Assembly: GCF_029233945.1 (NCBI RefSeq)
Contig: NZ_JARGOQ010000007.1
Location: 16,684 to 59,618 of the forward strand
DNA from: Sneathiella sp.
GTDB taxonomy: Bacteria > Pseudomonadota > Alphaproteobacteria > Sneathiellales > Sneathiellaceae
DNA length: 42,935 nt
Direction of reading: 5' to 3'
The number at the start of each line of letters is the position of its first letter. Position 1 is the stretch's first letter. The notes beneath the pieces were generated by a model. The model searched no databases and was not told where the DNA came from. It was given only the letters and a program-made list of their open reading frames with translations. The translations under genes were made by a program, and so were the position numbers. This document shows positions 15,403-24,187 of the stretch, in pieces.

Positions 15403-18096
15403 TTAACTTGCTGACAGATTTCTCAACACATACTGCAAGATACCATCGTGGCGGTAATATTCGACCTCATCGAGCGTATCGATACGGCAAAGCAGGTCGA
15501 TTTCCTGCGATGAGCCGTCGGAGCGCGTGATCTTGCAAGCGACAGTCATACGCGGTGTGATGCCGCCTTCAATGCCGACAAGATCAACCACTTCGCTGCC
15601 ATCGAGATTGAGTGTCTTGCGGGTAACGCCTTCCGGGAACTGGAGAGGCAGAATGCCCATGCCAACGAGGTTGGATCGGTGAATGCGTTCAAAACTTTCG
15701 GCGATGACGGCCTTGATCCCGAGGAGGAGAGTACCCTTGGCAGCCCAGTCACGACTGGAGCCGGTACCATATTCCTTACCGGCAAAGACCACCAGTGGCG
15801 TACCTTCTTCGCGGTATTTCTCAGCCGCATCATAGATCCACATCTGCGTCCCATCCGGCATATGCCTGGTGACACCGCCTTCGGTGCCGGGTGCTACTTC
15901 GTTGCGAAGCCGGATATTGGCAAAGGTACCGCGGGTCATGACCTGATCGTTGCCACGTCGCGACCCATAGGAGTTGAAGTCCTTCTGCGCGACCTGATGC
16001 GATTTCAGATATTCCCCGGCCGGGCCGTCGGCCTTGATAGCGCCTGCGGGCGAGATATGGTCTGTCGTGACCGAATCACCGAGAAGTGCGAGAACGCGCG
16101 CGCCATTGATATCCTCGAACGCGCCCGGCTCCTTCTGCATCCCTTCGAAATAAGGTGGATGCTGAACATAGGTCGAGGTGCTATCCCATGTATAGGTCTG
16201 ACCTTCCGCAGTCTTAATCGATTTCCAGGTGTCGTCACCTGAGAAAACATCCGCATATTGGGTTACAAACATATCGCGCGCGACGGCTTTGCGGACCGTT
16301 TCAATCACTTCCGCGTTGCTTGGCCAGATATCCTTCAGGTAAACCGGATTGCCGTCCTTGTCATTGCCCAGCGCATCTTTGGTGATATCGATATTGAGCG
16401 ATCCCGCGATTGCATAGGCAACAACCAGTGGCGGAGACGCCAGATAGTTTGCCTTTGCCTGCGGGCTGACCCGGCCTTCGAAGTTACGGTTTCCGGAAAG
16501 AACCGAACAGGCGACAAGCTCGCCCTCGGCAATGGCATCGGCAATTGCCGGAGCCACGGGACCGGAGTTACCGATACAGGTCGTGCAGCCGTAGCCGACC
16601 AAGTTAAACCCGAGTGCATCCAGATCATCCTGAAGGCCTGCCTTTTCAAGATAATCCGTGACCACTTTTGAACCCGGGGCGAGAGATGTTTTCACCCATG
16701 GCTTAACAGTCAAGCCTTTTGCGAGCGCATTACGTGCGACCAGACCGGCGGCCAGCATCACATTCGGATTGGAAGTATTAGTGCAGGACGTGATCGCCGC
16801 GATGATGACGTTACCATGGCCGATTTTGTATTCCTCGCCTGCTACTTGGATCAGTTTATCCAGATCGCTGCTTGTTCCGGCCAGTTCCGGCAGGGCGCCC
16901 TGGAAGGCGTTGGCTGCGTCTGCTAACAAAACGCGATCCTGCGGCCGCTTTGGACCGGCAAGGCTTGGCTCAACCGTTGAAATATCAAGTTCCAGCGTCG
17001 CAGTGAATTCAGGGTCCGGCGTGTCATTGTCACGCCACATGCCTTGTGCCTTGGCGTAGGCTTCGACCAGCTTGACCCGTTTTGGATCGCGTGCGGTGAA
17101 GTTGAGATAATTGATGGTTTCGGCGTCGATTGGGAAGAAGCCGCATGTTGCGCCATATTCCGGTGCCATGTTGGAAATGGTTGCCCGGTCAGCGAGGCCT
17201 AGTTCGGCGATGCCGGGACCATAGAATTCAACGAACTTGCCGACAACGCCCTGCGCGCGGAGCATTTGGGTCACTGTCAGAACGAGGTCGGTCGCCGTCG
17301 TCCCTTCTTTCAGTTTGCCAGTCAGTTTGAAACCGACAACTTCGGGGATCAACATGGAAATCGGCTGGCCAAGCATAACGGCCTCGGCCTCGATCCCGCC
17401 AACGCCCCAGCCAAGCACGGCCAGGCCGTTGACCATAGTCGTGTGACTATCTGTGCCGACCAATGTATCCGGATACGCGACTTCGGCACCGTTCTGGTCA
17501 TTTGTAGTCCAGACTGTCTGCGCGAGATACTCAAGATTGACCTGATGGCAGATGCCGGTTCCGGGAGGCACAACACGGAAATTGTTAAAGGCTTTCTGAC
17601 CCCAGCGAAGAAACGCATAGCGTTCGCCGTTCCGCTCCATTTCCAGCTCCACGTTCTGGCCGAAGGAGGCTGCGGTACCGAATTTGTCGACCATCACGGA
17701 ATGGTCAATCACGAGATCACATTGCGCCAGCGGGTTGATCTTTTCTGGATCCCCGCCGAGGGACACCATGGCGTCACGCATTGCGGCAAGATCGACAACG
17801 GCTGGCACACCCGTGAAATCCTGCATCAGGACGCGGGCCGGGCGATAGGCGATTTCACGATCCGCCTTGCGGTCTTTCAGCCATCCTGCCATTGCGTTCA
17901 CATCTTCTGACGTGACGGTGCGGCCATCTTCGTGGCGCAGCAGATTTTCAAGCAGGACTTTCAGGGAAAAGGGAAGGCGGGAAACATCGCCGAGACCGGC
18001 TTTTTCGGCTTCCGGGATGCTGTAATAGTCGTATTTGTCGCCATCGACATCGAGTGTGCGGCGAATGTTAAGGCTGTCGTGACCAGTTGTCGTCAA
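15403..18096 (-). CDS. acnA: Aconitate hydratase A (TTG start)
   Basis: TCA-cycle enzyme interconverting citrate and isocitrate; AcnA/IRP-type monomer with a [4Fe-4S] cluster. The 897 residues are full length. Cluster ligands: Cys438 (TSCTNTSNP), Cys504 and Cys507 ([11 protein letters not shown]). Other signatures: [21 protein letters not shown]-type block and the swivel-domain YGSRRGN and [14 protein letters not shown] choose the TTG at 18096 (revcomp CAA) because AAGGAG lies 7 bases upstream and AcnA homology starts there; the frame continues to an ATG at 18147 with unlikely residues. Diverges from ccmA. Terminated by the hairpin at 15347-15377. Confidence 0.96.
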   Translation of the reverse strand: MTTTGHDSLNIRRTLDVDGDKYDYYSIPEAEKAGLGDVSRLPFSLKVLLENLLRHEDGRTVTSEDVNAMAGWLKDRKADREIAYRPARVLMQDFTGVPAVVDLAAMRDAMVSLGGDPEKINPLAQCDLVIDHSVMVDKFGTAASFGQNVELEMERNGERYAFLRWGQKAFNNFRVVPPGTGICHQVNLEYLAQTVWTTNDQNGAEVAYPDTLVGTDSHTTMVNGLAVLGWGVGGIEAEAVMLGQPISMLIPEVVGFKLTGKLKEGTTATDLVLTVTQMLRAQGVVGKFVEFYGPGIAELGLADRATISNMAPEYGATCGFFPIDAETINYLNFTARDPKRVKLVEAYAKAQGMWRDNDTPDPEFTATLELDISTVEPSLAGPKRPQDRVLLADAANAFQGALPELAGTSSDLDKLIQVAGEEYKIGHGNVIIAAITSCTNTSNPNVMLAAGLVARNALAKGLTVKPWVKTSLAPGSKVVTDYLEKAGLQDDLDALGFNLVGYGCTTCIGNSGPVAPAIADAIAEGELVACSVLSGNRNFEGRVSPQAKANYLASPPLVVAYAIAGSLNIDITKDALGNDKDGNPVYLKDIWPSNAEVIETVRKAVARDMFVTQYADVFSGDDTWKSIKTAEGQTYTWDSTSTYVQHPPYFEGMQKEPGAFEDINGARVLALLGDSVTTDHISPAGAIKADGPAGEYLKSHQVAQKDFNSYGSRRGNDQVMTRGTFANIRLRNEVAPGTEGGVTRHMPDGTQMWIYDAAEKYREEGTPLVVFAGKEYGTGSSRDWAAKGTLLLGIKAVIAESFERIHRSNLVGMGILPLQFPEGVTRKTLNLDGSEVVDLVGIEGGITPRMTVACKITRSDGSSQEIDLLCRIDTLDEVEYYRHDGILQYVLRNLSAS

Positions 18097-18103
18097 CGTA
18101 TCG

Positions 18104-18109
18104 CTCCTT
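18104..18109 (-). promoter_or_regulatory. Ribosome-binding site that fixes the acnA TTG start
   Basis: AAGGAG on the minus strand, 7 bases before the TTG at 18096. It lies inside the coding part that the longer alternative frame would claim, which argues against that alternative. Confidence 0.75.
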
Positions 18110-18359
18110 GAAGGTAGGGGGAACGGGCAATGCCGGATTTGCGGCACCGGTTCATAATGTGCGTTATGTGCCTTAAATTTGAAAAATTCTCAAGTACAAA
18201 GCTGCGGAACCGGCGTTTCAGGCATCATTATCTTGTATGTGATGCGCGATTGGCCCGCAAAAGAAGGCTCTATTATTTGCGAATCCGACTTTCATGCTGT
18301 AGTCAGGGAAACAGGCTGATGCCCTGTTCCCTGTCTCTTTGGAGTGAGATACCGCCAAA

Positions 18360-18971
18360 ATGAGTTTCGTCGCCCAAAATCTTGCCTGCCAGCGGGCCGA
18401 CCAGCTGATTTTTAAGGACGTTTCCTTTTCGTTGTCTCCCGGCGAGGCGATATGGGTCAAGGGCCGGAACGGTGCCGGAAAATCATCACTGCTCCGAATA
18501 TGCGCCCGGCTGCTCTCGCCCTTAAGCGGGCATGTTGAATGGCAGGGAGAGGATATTTTCAAGGACGATGATATTTATATCGGCGAGTATCATTATCTCG
18601 GTCATCTGGATGCCTTGAAGCATGCGTTCACAGTTCGCGAGAATATCGAGTTCTGGGCCAGCTTCCACGGAAGCCCCAATGTTGATTTTGCGCTGGAACA
18701 GTTCGAGCTTCAGGCACTGGCGGATATGCCGGCGGGTATGCTTTCTCAAGGACAGAAAAAACGAACTAACCTTGCGCGGCTTGTGGCGTCGCCTGCAAAG
18801 CTCTGGATACTGGACGAGCCTCTAAGTGCACTGGATCAGCAGTATATTGCTCTGTTCAGGGAAAGACTTCGCCGACATTTGGCGGAGGGAGGCATGGCTC
18901 TGTTTGCGACTCATCAGGATATTGAGTTGGAGCCGGTGAATATCCTCAATCTTGATGAGACAGCCTTATGA
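18360..18971 (+). CDS. ccmA: Heme exporter ATP-binding subunit CcmA
   Basis: ABC-type ATPase of the CcmABCD complex, which releases holo-CcmE in cytochrome c maturation. The 203 residues hold Walker A GRNGAGKS (35-42), the signature LSQGQ (128-132), Walker B ending in LDEP (151-154) and the H-loop ATHQD (183-187). It is first in the nine-gene ccm run, diverging from acnA. A GGAG sits rather far upstream (about 15 bases). The last bases overlap ccmB as ATGA. Confidence 0.95.
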   Translation: MSFVAQNLACQRADQLIFKDVSFSLSPGEAIWVKGRNGAGKSSLLRICARLLSPLSGHVEWQGEDIFKDDDIYIGEYHYLGHLDALKHAFTVRENIEFWASFHGSPNVDFALEQFELQALADMPAGMLSQGQKKRTNLARLVASPAKLWILDEPLSALDQQYIALFRERLRRHLAEGGMALFATHQDIELEPVNILNLDETAL

Positions 18972-19633
18972 GCCGCTTTTTCCAGCTTATTGGTCGTGAT
19001 ATCCGGCTCGCTTTCCGCCAGGGAAGTGCCATTACGCTCAGCCTTTCCTTTTTCGTGATTGTTGTCGTCCTGTTTCCTCTCGGTGTCGGCCCGGAGCTTG
19101 CCGTGCTGGCCCGGATCGGCCCCGGTGTGCTCTGGGTCGCGGCGTTGCTTGCCTGCCTCCTGACGCTAGATCGGATGTTTCAGGCCGATTTCGAGGATGG
19201 CTCGCTTGATCTTCTGATCATCGGGCCGATGCCAACGGAAATGCTGGTACTTGCCAAGGTTATTGCACATTGGCTGACGTCGGTTCTGCCGCTTATCGTG
19301 ATTGCGCCGGTTCTGGGCCTCTCCCTTAACCTCCCGGGTGACAGTATTGTCGCCCTGACAGGCGCTTTGCTGGTCGGAACGCCGACCTTGAGCCTGATCG
19401 GAGCGGTGGGCGCCGCGCTTACTGTTGGAATGCGGCGCGGTGGTGTTTTGTTGTCACTTTTGATACTTCCGCTATATATTCCGGTATTGATTTTTGGTGT
19501 TGCCGCTGTGGATGCCTCAATCGCCCAGCTATCGGCGGCGCCCCATCTTTTGCTGCTTGGCGGCGTGTCGCTGGGGGCGCTGGTTGTTGGACCGCTGGCG
19601 GCCGCAGCCGGATTGAGGCTGTCTCTGTCGTGA
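18968..19633 (+). CDS. ccmB: Heme exporter membrane subunit CcmB
   Basis: Permease partner of CcmA. The 221 residues have six hydrophobic segments (about 20-40, 46-66, 95-117, 120-145, 155-180, 190-215), the usual CcmB size and topology. Residues 70-85 contain the conserved MFQADFEDGSLDLL loop, and the family's AKVIAHW segment follows. Overlaps ccmA by 4 bases. Confidence 0.94.
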   Translation: MSRFFQLIGRDIRLAFRQGSAITLSLSFFVIVVVLFPLGVGPELAVLARIGPGVLWVAALLACLLTLDRMFQADFEDGSLDLLIIGPMPTEMLVLAKVIAHWLTSVLPLIVIAPVLGLSLNLPGDSIVALTGALLVGTPTLSLIGAVGAALTVGMRRGGVLLSLLILPLYIPVLIFGVAAVDASIAQLSAAPHLLLLGGVSLGALVVGPLAAAAGLRLSLS

Positions 19634-19659
19634 GGAACATTTAGGAACTGATTGAAGTC

Positions 19660-20394
19660 ATGGCCATCGATTTACATAAGTATGCCAACCCCAAGCGGTT
19701 TCTGGCAATCACGTCGGCGATTTACCCGTGGAGTGTCTGGTTGACCGTAATTTTGCTGCTCGGCGGGCTATATCTCAGCCTGTTCGTTGCGCCGCCGGAT
19801 TACCAGCAGGGGGATACGGTTCGCATCATGTTCGTTCATGTTCCAGCGGCGTGGATGGCGTTGATGATCTATACCCTGATGGCCGTCAGCTCGGCAGTGG
19901 GTCTAATCTGGAAGCATCCGGTTGCGGACCTGACGGCGAAGGCAGCGGCGCCGATTGGAGCCTGTTTTACTTTTCTCGCCTTGGTGACGGGGTCGCTTTG
20001 GGGGCAGCCGATGTGGGGGACTTTCTGGGTCTGGGATGCACGGCTGACAAGCATGCTGATCCTTTTGTTCCTGTATCTGGGCTATATGGCAATCTGGGAA
20101 AGTTTTGACGATCCGGCCAAGGCCGCCAAGGCGGCGGCCATTCTCGCGCTGGTCGGGGTGATCAATATCCCGATCATCCGTTTCTCGGTCGATTGGTGGA
20201 ATACCTTGCATCAGCCCGCCAGCGTGGCGACGATGGATGGCCCGAAAATTCACACCACCATCCTTATTCCGCTGCTGGTCATGGGGCTTGCCTATACGGC
20301 CTTTTTCGTCATGGTGCTGATTATCCGGGTGAAGGCCGAAATTCTTAAGCGCCGCCTGCGTGTTCTCCAGATTGCGGAACTCAGGGAGAGTTAG
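19660..20394 (+). CDS. ccmC: Heme lyase-type handling protein CcmC
   Basis: CcmC transfers heme to the periplasmic chaperone CcmE. The 244 residues form six TM helices, with the tryptophan-rich WWD signature at 114-130 (starts WGQPMWG, ends WDARLT) in a periplasmic loop and the flanking heme-ligand histidines H60 (MFVHVP) and H184 (NTLHQP). Lies 26 bases after ccmB. A 114-base gap separates it from the ccmD start. Confidence 0.96.
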   Translation: MAIDLHKYANPKRFLAITSAIYPWSVWLTVILLLGGLYLSLFVAPPDYQQGDTVRIMFVHVPAAWMALMIYTLMAVSSAVGLIWKHPVADLTAKAAAPIGACFTFLALVTGSLWGQPMWGTFWVWDARLTSMLILLFLYLGYMAIWESFDDPAKAAKAAAILALVGVINIPIIRFSVDWWNTLHQPASVATMDGPKIHTTILIPLLVMGLAYTAFFVMVLIIRVKAEILKRRLRVLQIAELRES

Positions 20395-20397
20395 GAA

Positions 20398-20439
20398 ATG
20401 AGCGCGTCTAACGGATCGCGGCATTGTGACGCAGAATGA
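20398..20439 (+). CDS. Possible 13-codon open frame between ccmC and ccmD
   Basis: An ATG three bases after the ccmC stop, with AGGA overlapping that stop, opens a frame of 13 codons. It sits where ccmD usually begins. It could be a translated leader, a decayed remnant, or nothing. No homology is visible. Confidence 0.15.
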   Translation: MSASNGSRHCDAE

Positions 20440-20508
20440 CCGTTCCGTTATGTATTTTTGGCGGAAAACAACTATATTCGCCGCAAATAAAAGACTTTGA
20501 GGATCATA

Positions 20509-20721
20509 TTGGATCAGGTTGCAACATATTTTGATATGGGCGGATACGGGCTGTTTATCTGGTCGTGCTTTGCTATTTCCGCTCTTGTGCTGCTGGCTCT
20601 TTATATCTCAAGCCGCCGCCGCCTGAAAGCAGTAGAGCAGAAGCTTGCCGTGATTGAGGGCCGCCGTCAAAAACAAGGCGGGCGAAGGGTTTCTGCCTCA
20701 ACAGGAGAAAGCCTGCCATGA
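20509..20721 (+). CDS. ccmD: Heme exporter small subunit CcmD (TTG start)
   Basis: CcmD is the single-TM small protein that stabilises CcmC-CcmE and is needed for release of heme-loaded CcmE. The 70 residues show the family start DQVATYFDMGGYGLFIW, one TM helix (about 12-34) and a basic cytoplasmic tail. There is no ATG; the TTG at 20509 has GAGG (20499-20502) six bases upstream and gives the expected N-terminus, whereas the TTG at 20497 would place the ribosome-binding site inside the gene. The stop overlaps ccmE as ATGA. Confidence 0.85.
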   Translation: MDQVATYFDMGGYGLFIWSCFAISALVLLALYISSRRRLKAVEQKLAVIEGRRQKQGGRRVSASTGESLP

Positions 20722-21158
20722 CCCGCAAGAAACGGCGACTATATTTCGTCCTTGCGGGGATGTGTGTTCTCGGCATCGCTGCGGCGCTCGTCCTGACCTC
20801 ATTTGAGGACAGCCTCGTATTCTTCAGAAGTCCCTCCGATCTTGTCGAGAAACCAATCGAGCCTGGCCGTAACTTCCGCCTTGGCGGGCTGGTGGAGGAG
20901 GGCAGTGTCGAGAAAAACGGTGTCCTCATCCGCTTTAAGGTTACTGATCTAAGCGAGGCCGTCCCCGTTTCTTTTGAAGGGCTGCTGCCGGATTTGTTCC
21001 GTGAGGGGCAGGGCGTGGTTACGGAAGGTTCCTTTAATGAGGAGGGTGTGTTCATCGCAACAAATGTTCTTGCCAAGCATGATGAAAATTATATGCCGCC
21101 GGAAGTAGCGGACGCGCTCAAGAAAGCCGGGCAATGGAAGCCGAAGGGGGGCGGCTGA
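20718..21158 (+). CDS. ccmE: Periplasmic heme chaperone CcmE
   Basis: CcmE covalently binds heme through a histidine and hands it to the CcmF/H complex. The 146 residues contain an N-terminal signal anchor (about 8-27), an OB-fold beta domain with RLGGLVEEGS, and the heme-binding LAKHDENYMPPE, with His121 the covalent attachment site and Tyr125 an axial ligand. The C-terminal Gly/Lys tail is short. Its final base overlaps the ccmF ATG (TGATG). Confidence 0.96.
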   Translation: MTRKKRRLYFVLAGMCVLGIAAALVLTSFEDSLVFFRSPSDLVEKPIEPGRNFRLGGLVEEGSVEKNGVLIRFKVTDLSEAVPVSFEGLLPDLFREGQGVVTEGSFNEEGVFIATNVLAKHDENYMPPEVADALKKAGQWKPKGGG

Positions 21159-23155
21159 TGGTTGCGGAAATTGGTCAGTTCGTTCTTATCCTGGCGCTGA
21201 TAACCGCGATCTTTCAGGGTGTCTTTCCGCTCATCGGCGCGGCGCAGAATAGCCAACCCATGATGCGATTTGCGAGTAATGCGGCGCTTGTTCAGTTTCT
21301 GGCTGTCACCGCTGCCTTTATCTGTCTCACAGTCGGGTACGTCACCAGCGATTTTTCAATTCTCAATGTGGCAAACAATTCCCATTCCCTTAAACCCATG
21401 CTTTACAAGATAAGCGGTGTTTGGGGAAATCATGAAGGATCGCTCCTGCTCTGGAGTCTAATTCTGGCGCTGTTCGGTCTGGCCGTTGCAGTTTTCGGGC
21501 GCAACTTGCCGGATACATTGAAAGCTCGCGTCCTGTCCATTCAGGGGCTTGTCGGCGTTGGCTTTTTGATGTTCATCCTGTTTACCTCCAACCCGTTTGA
21601 ACGGCTTGATCCCGCGCCGCTGGACGGGAGTGGGCTTAACCCGTTGTTGCAGGACCCCGGTCTTGCCTTTCATCCGCCGTTTCTGTATCTCGGCTATGTC
21701 GGTCTGTCGGTGACTTTCTCATTTGCCATTGCGGCGCTGATTGAAGGAAAAGTCGATCCTGCCTGGGCGCGTTGGGTGCGCCCCTGGACGCTTGCGGCCT
21801 GGGGTTTTCTTACCGTAGGTATCGCTCTCGGGTCTTGGTGGGCCTATTATGAGCTCGGCTGGGGCGGCTGGTGGTTCTGGGACCCGGTTGAGAATGCATC
21901 CTTCATGCCGTGGCTTGCAGCGACGGCTCTGCTGCACTCTGCCATTGTTGTAGAAAAGCGTGATGCTCTCAAAAATTGGACGATACTGCTTGCGATTATC
22001 GCCTTTAGTTTAAGTCTTCTCGGCACCTTCCTTGTGCGTTCTGGCGTGCTCAATTCGGTGCATGCCTTTGCCTCCGACCCGGCGCGCGGTGTCTTTATCC
22101 TGATCTTTTTGATCGTTGTGATTGGTGGGTCGCTGCTGCTTTATGGGATTCGCGCTCCGCAGATGAAGGGCGGAGGCCTTTTCGCTCCGATCAGCCGGGA
22201 GGGGGCTCTGGTTCTCAATAATCTGCTGCTTTCCACTGCGACGGCGACAATCTTGCTGGGAACGCTGTACCCGATTTTTCTGGATGCCTTCACTGGTGCC
22301 AAGGTTTCTGTGGGGCCGCCCTATTTCGAGGCAACCTTCCTTCCCCTCGCCATTCCGCTCGTTATCGCCATGGCGTTCGGTCCCTTCCTCGCATGGAAGC
22401 GGGGAGATCTTGCTGGTGTGATTTCTAGGCTTAAATTCGGGCTTTTTTTGTCGCTTTTGCTGGTCGGATTTATCTGGTGGCAGCAGACGGATGCGCCGGT
22501 AATGGCGTTCGTTGGAATGGGTCTTTTCGCCTGGCTTTTGATTGGATCGCTGCTGGAATGGTCGGATAGAATAAAGCTCTTTCGAGGGCCTCTGTCGAGC
22601 AGTTGGCGACGTATGAAACAAGTTCCCAGAAGTGCCCATGGCATGACCGTCGCGCATATCGGTGTCGCCCTGGTTGTTCTGGGGATAACGGCGTCGGAAA
22701 CCTGGCAGACGGAGCATCTCGGGGTTATGCGACCGGGGGAAATTGTCTCCGTCGGGGGATATGATTTCCGCTTTGATGGTGCGGAGACGATTGCCGGACC
22801 CAATTATGAAGCTGTCCGTGGCACTTTCCTTGCCTCGACGGGCAGTAACAAGGGTGATTATCTCTATCCGGAACAGCGGCGCTATACCACACCTCCCATG
22901 GAAACGACCGAGGCGGCCATCCGTCCGATGCTGAGCGCGGATCTTTATGTCGTCATCGGTGAGGAAGATGGAACTGGTGGCTATGCTGTCCGCATATATC
23001 ACAAGCCTTTCATTTCCTGGATATGGATTGGTTCCTTCGTCATGTTCTTCGGTGGGGCATTGAGCTTGAGCGATCGGCGGTTGCGCCTTGGGGCACCGAG
23101 ACGGACTCGTCAGCAGAAAGCTGTTGCGACGGATTTGTCCGGCGTGAAAGGATAG
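21158..23155 (+). CDS. ccmF: Cytochrome c heme lyase subunit CcmF
   Basis: Multi-spanning inner-membrane protein (665 residues, some 15 hydrophobic segments) that ligates heme to apocytochrome c with CcmH/I. The WWD domain at 235-242 (WGGWWFWDPVEN) is seen, with the conserved SGVWGNHEGS and the FLVRSGVLNSVHAFASDP histidine segments. The frame is open from 21134 within ccmE, but homology begins MVAEIGQFVL at 21158, with AAGGGGGG just upstream. A 1-base overlap with ccmE and 1 base to ccmG indicate one transcript. Confidence 0.96.
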   Translation: MVAEIGQFVLILALITAIFQGVFPLIGAAQNSQPMMRFASNAALVQFLAVTAAFICLTVGYVTSDFSILNVANNSHSLKPMLYKISGVWGNHEGSLLLWSLILALFGLAVAVFGRNLPDTLKARVLSIQGLVGVGFLMFILFTSNPFERLDPAPLDGSGLNPLLQDPGLAFHPPFLYLGYVGLSVTFSFAIAALIEGKVDPAWARWVRPWTLAAWGFLTVGIALGSWWAYYELGWGGWWFWDPVENASFMPWLAATALLHSAIVVEKRDALKNWTILLAIIAFSLSLLGTFLVRSGVLNSVHAFASDPARGVFILIFLIVVIGGSLLLYGIRAPQMKGGGLFAPISREGALVLNNLLLSTATATILLGTLYPIFLDAFTGAKVSVGPPYFEATFLPLAIPLVIAMAFGPFLAWKRGDLAGVISRLKFGLFLSLLLVGFIWWQQTDAPVMAFVGMGLFAWLLIGSLLEWSDRIKLFRGPLSSSWRRMKQVPRSAHGMTVAHIGVALVVLGITASETWQTEHLGVMRPGEIVSVGGYDFRFDGAETIAGPNYEAVRGTFLASTGSNKGDYLYPEQRRYTTPPMETTEAAIRPMLSADLYVVIGEEDGTGGYAVRIYHKPFISWIWIGSFVMFFGGALSLSDRRLRLGAPRRTRQQKAVATDLSGVKG

Positions 23156-23156
23156 A

Positions 23157-23693
23157 ATGATGCGGTTCCGGTTTCTGACCCCTGTCCTGGCCTTTGCCGG
23201 CATCGCTGTCGTGATGTGGTATGCGCTTTTCAACCTGAACCCTACGGAAATTCCCACCGAACTGATCAATAAGCCCGCGCCGGAATTCGCATTGGAGCCG
23301 GTGCCGGGCTACGGGCCGGGATTGGCGCAAAGCGATCTTGCAACAGGCAAGGTTGTTTTGCTGAACGTCTTTGCGTCATGGTGTGTTGCCTGCATGGCGG
23401 AGCATCCATTTTTTATGAAGCTGAAGGCGCAGGATACGGTTGATATCTATGGCCTCAACTATAAGGATACGCCGGACGCTGCGGCCCAATGGCTCGCGCG
23501 TCATGGCAATCCCTACAAACGGACCGGCGTGGACCTGAAGGGCCGCGTCGGTATCGATTTTGGCGTTTATGGCGTTCCGGAAACCTTCGTTATCAGCCCA
23601 GACGGTAAAATCCTCGATAAGATTATTGGGCCGGTCAGCGAGGATATGTTCGATGCCCGTATCCGGCCGCTGTTAAACGGGGCGGGATCGTGA
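23157..23693 (+). CDS. ccmG: Thiol:disulfide interchange protein CcmG/DsbE
   Basis: Membrane-anchored periplasmic thioredoxin that reduces the CxxCH cysteines of apocytochrome c or CcmH. The 178 residues have an N-terminal TM anchor (about 6-25), the ASWCVAC active site (Cys76/Cys79) and the cis-Pro YGVPETF. Two in-frame ATG codons are adjacent (23157, 23160); I give the first. Its stop overlaps ccmH as GTGA. Confidence 0.95.
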   Translation: MMRFRFLTPVLAFAGIAVVMWYALFNLNPTEIPTELINKPAPEFALEPVPGYGPGLAQSDLATGKVVLLNVFASWCVACMAEHPFFMKLKAQDTVDIYGLNYKDTPDAAAQWLARHGNPYKRTGVDLKGRVGIDFGVYGVPETFVISPDGKILDKIIGPVSEDMFDARIRPLLNGAGS

Positions 23694-24187
23694 CATCAAT
23701 TTTTCGCCCGCTGGCGCTGGCCTTATTGCTCGCGCCATTTATTGTTCTCTCCGCTGCATCCGTTTTCATCGAGGAAAAACTTGATGATCCGGCACAGGAG
23801 GCACGGGCGCGTGAAATCTCTGGCGAAATCCGCTGCCTGGTATGCCAGAACCAGTCTATCCTCGACAGCAACGCGGACCTTGCGAAAGACCTTCGGCAGA
23901 TCGTGAGGGAACGGATATCTCTTGGCGATACGGATGATCAAGTGCGCAGTTATCTGGTTGAACGCTATGGCGACTGGGTTCTGCTTAACCCGCCGTTCAA
24001 GATGACCACCCTTTTCCTTTGGCTTGGCCCCGCAGCGATTTTCCTTTTTGGCGCCTTCGCGATGATTGTCTTCCTTCGAAATCGCAGTCGGAGTGTTGAA
24101 GGAGAAAGCACTGCCAGATTGTCCGCTAAGGAAGAGGTGGAGATTGAGCAGCTGTTAAAGCCGGACAAACCCGGAAAGAATTCATGA
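23690..24187 (+). CDS. ccmH: Cytochrome c maturation protein CcmH (GTG start)
   Basis: CcmH presents reduced apocytochrome c to CcmF. The 165 residues show a signal/anchor (6-24), the CcmH signature IRCLVCQNQSILDSNA with the redox pair Cys49/Cys52, the SYLVERYGDWVLLNPP stretch, a TM helix (about 107-130) and a cytoplasmic tail. Starts at a GTG embedded in the ccmG stop (GTGA). It is the short CcmH form; the TPR part is the separate ccmI. Confidence 0.95.
   Translation: MTSIFRPLALALLLAPFIVLSAASVFIEEKLDDPAQEARAREISGEIRCLVCQNQSILDSNADLAKDLRQIVRERISLGDTDDQVRSYLVERYGDWVLLNPPFKMTTLFLWLGPAAIFLFGAFAMIVFLRNRSRSVEGESTARLSAKEEVEIEQLLKPDKPGKNS

Noticed and set aside
17266-17910. Plus-strand open frames opposite acnA
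   Set aside because: These are shadows of the aconitase coding sequence, without homology.
20473-20478. TATATT before ccmD as an internal promoter
   Set aside because: No acceptable -35 sequence at 16-18 bases upstream; the ccm genes are otherwise one tight run.
22010-23269. Long minus-strand open frame (about 419 codons) opposite ccmF
   Set aside because: It runs antisense to an unmistakable ccmF, has an unnatural Arg/His/Gln-rich composition and no recognisable domain; it is a mirror of ccmF codon bias.
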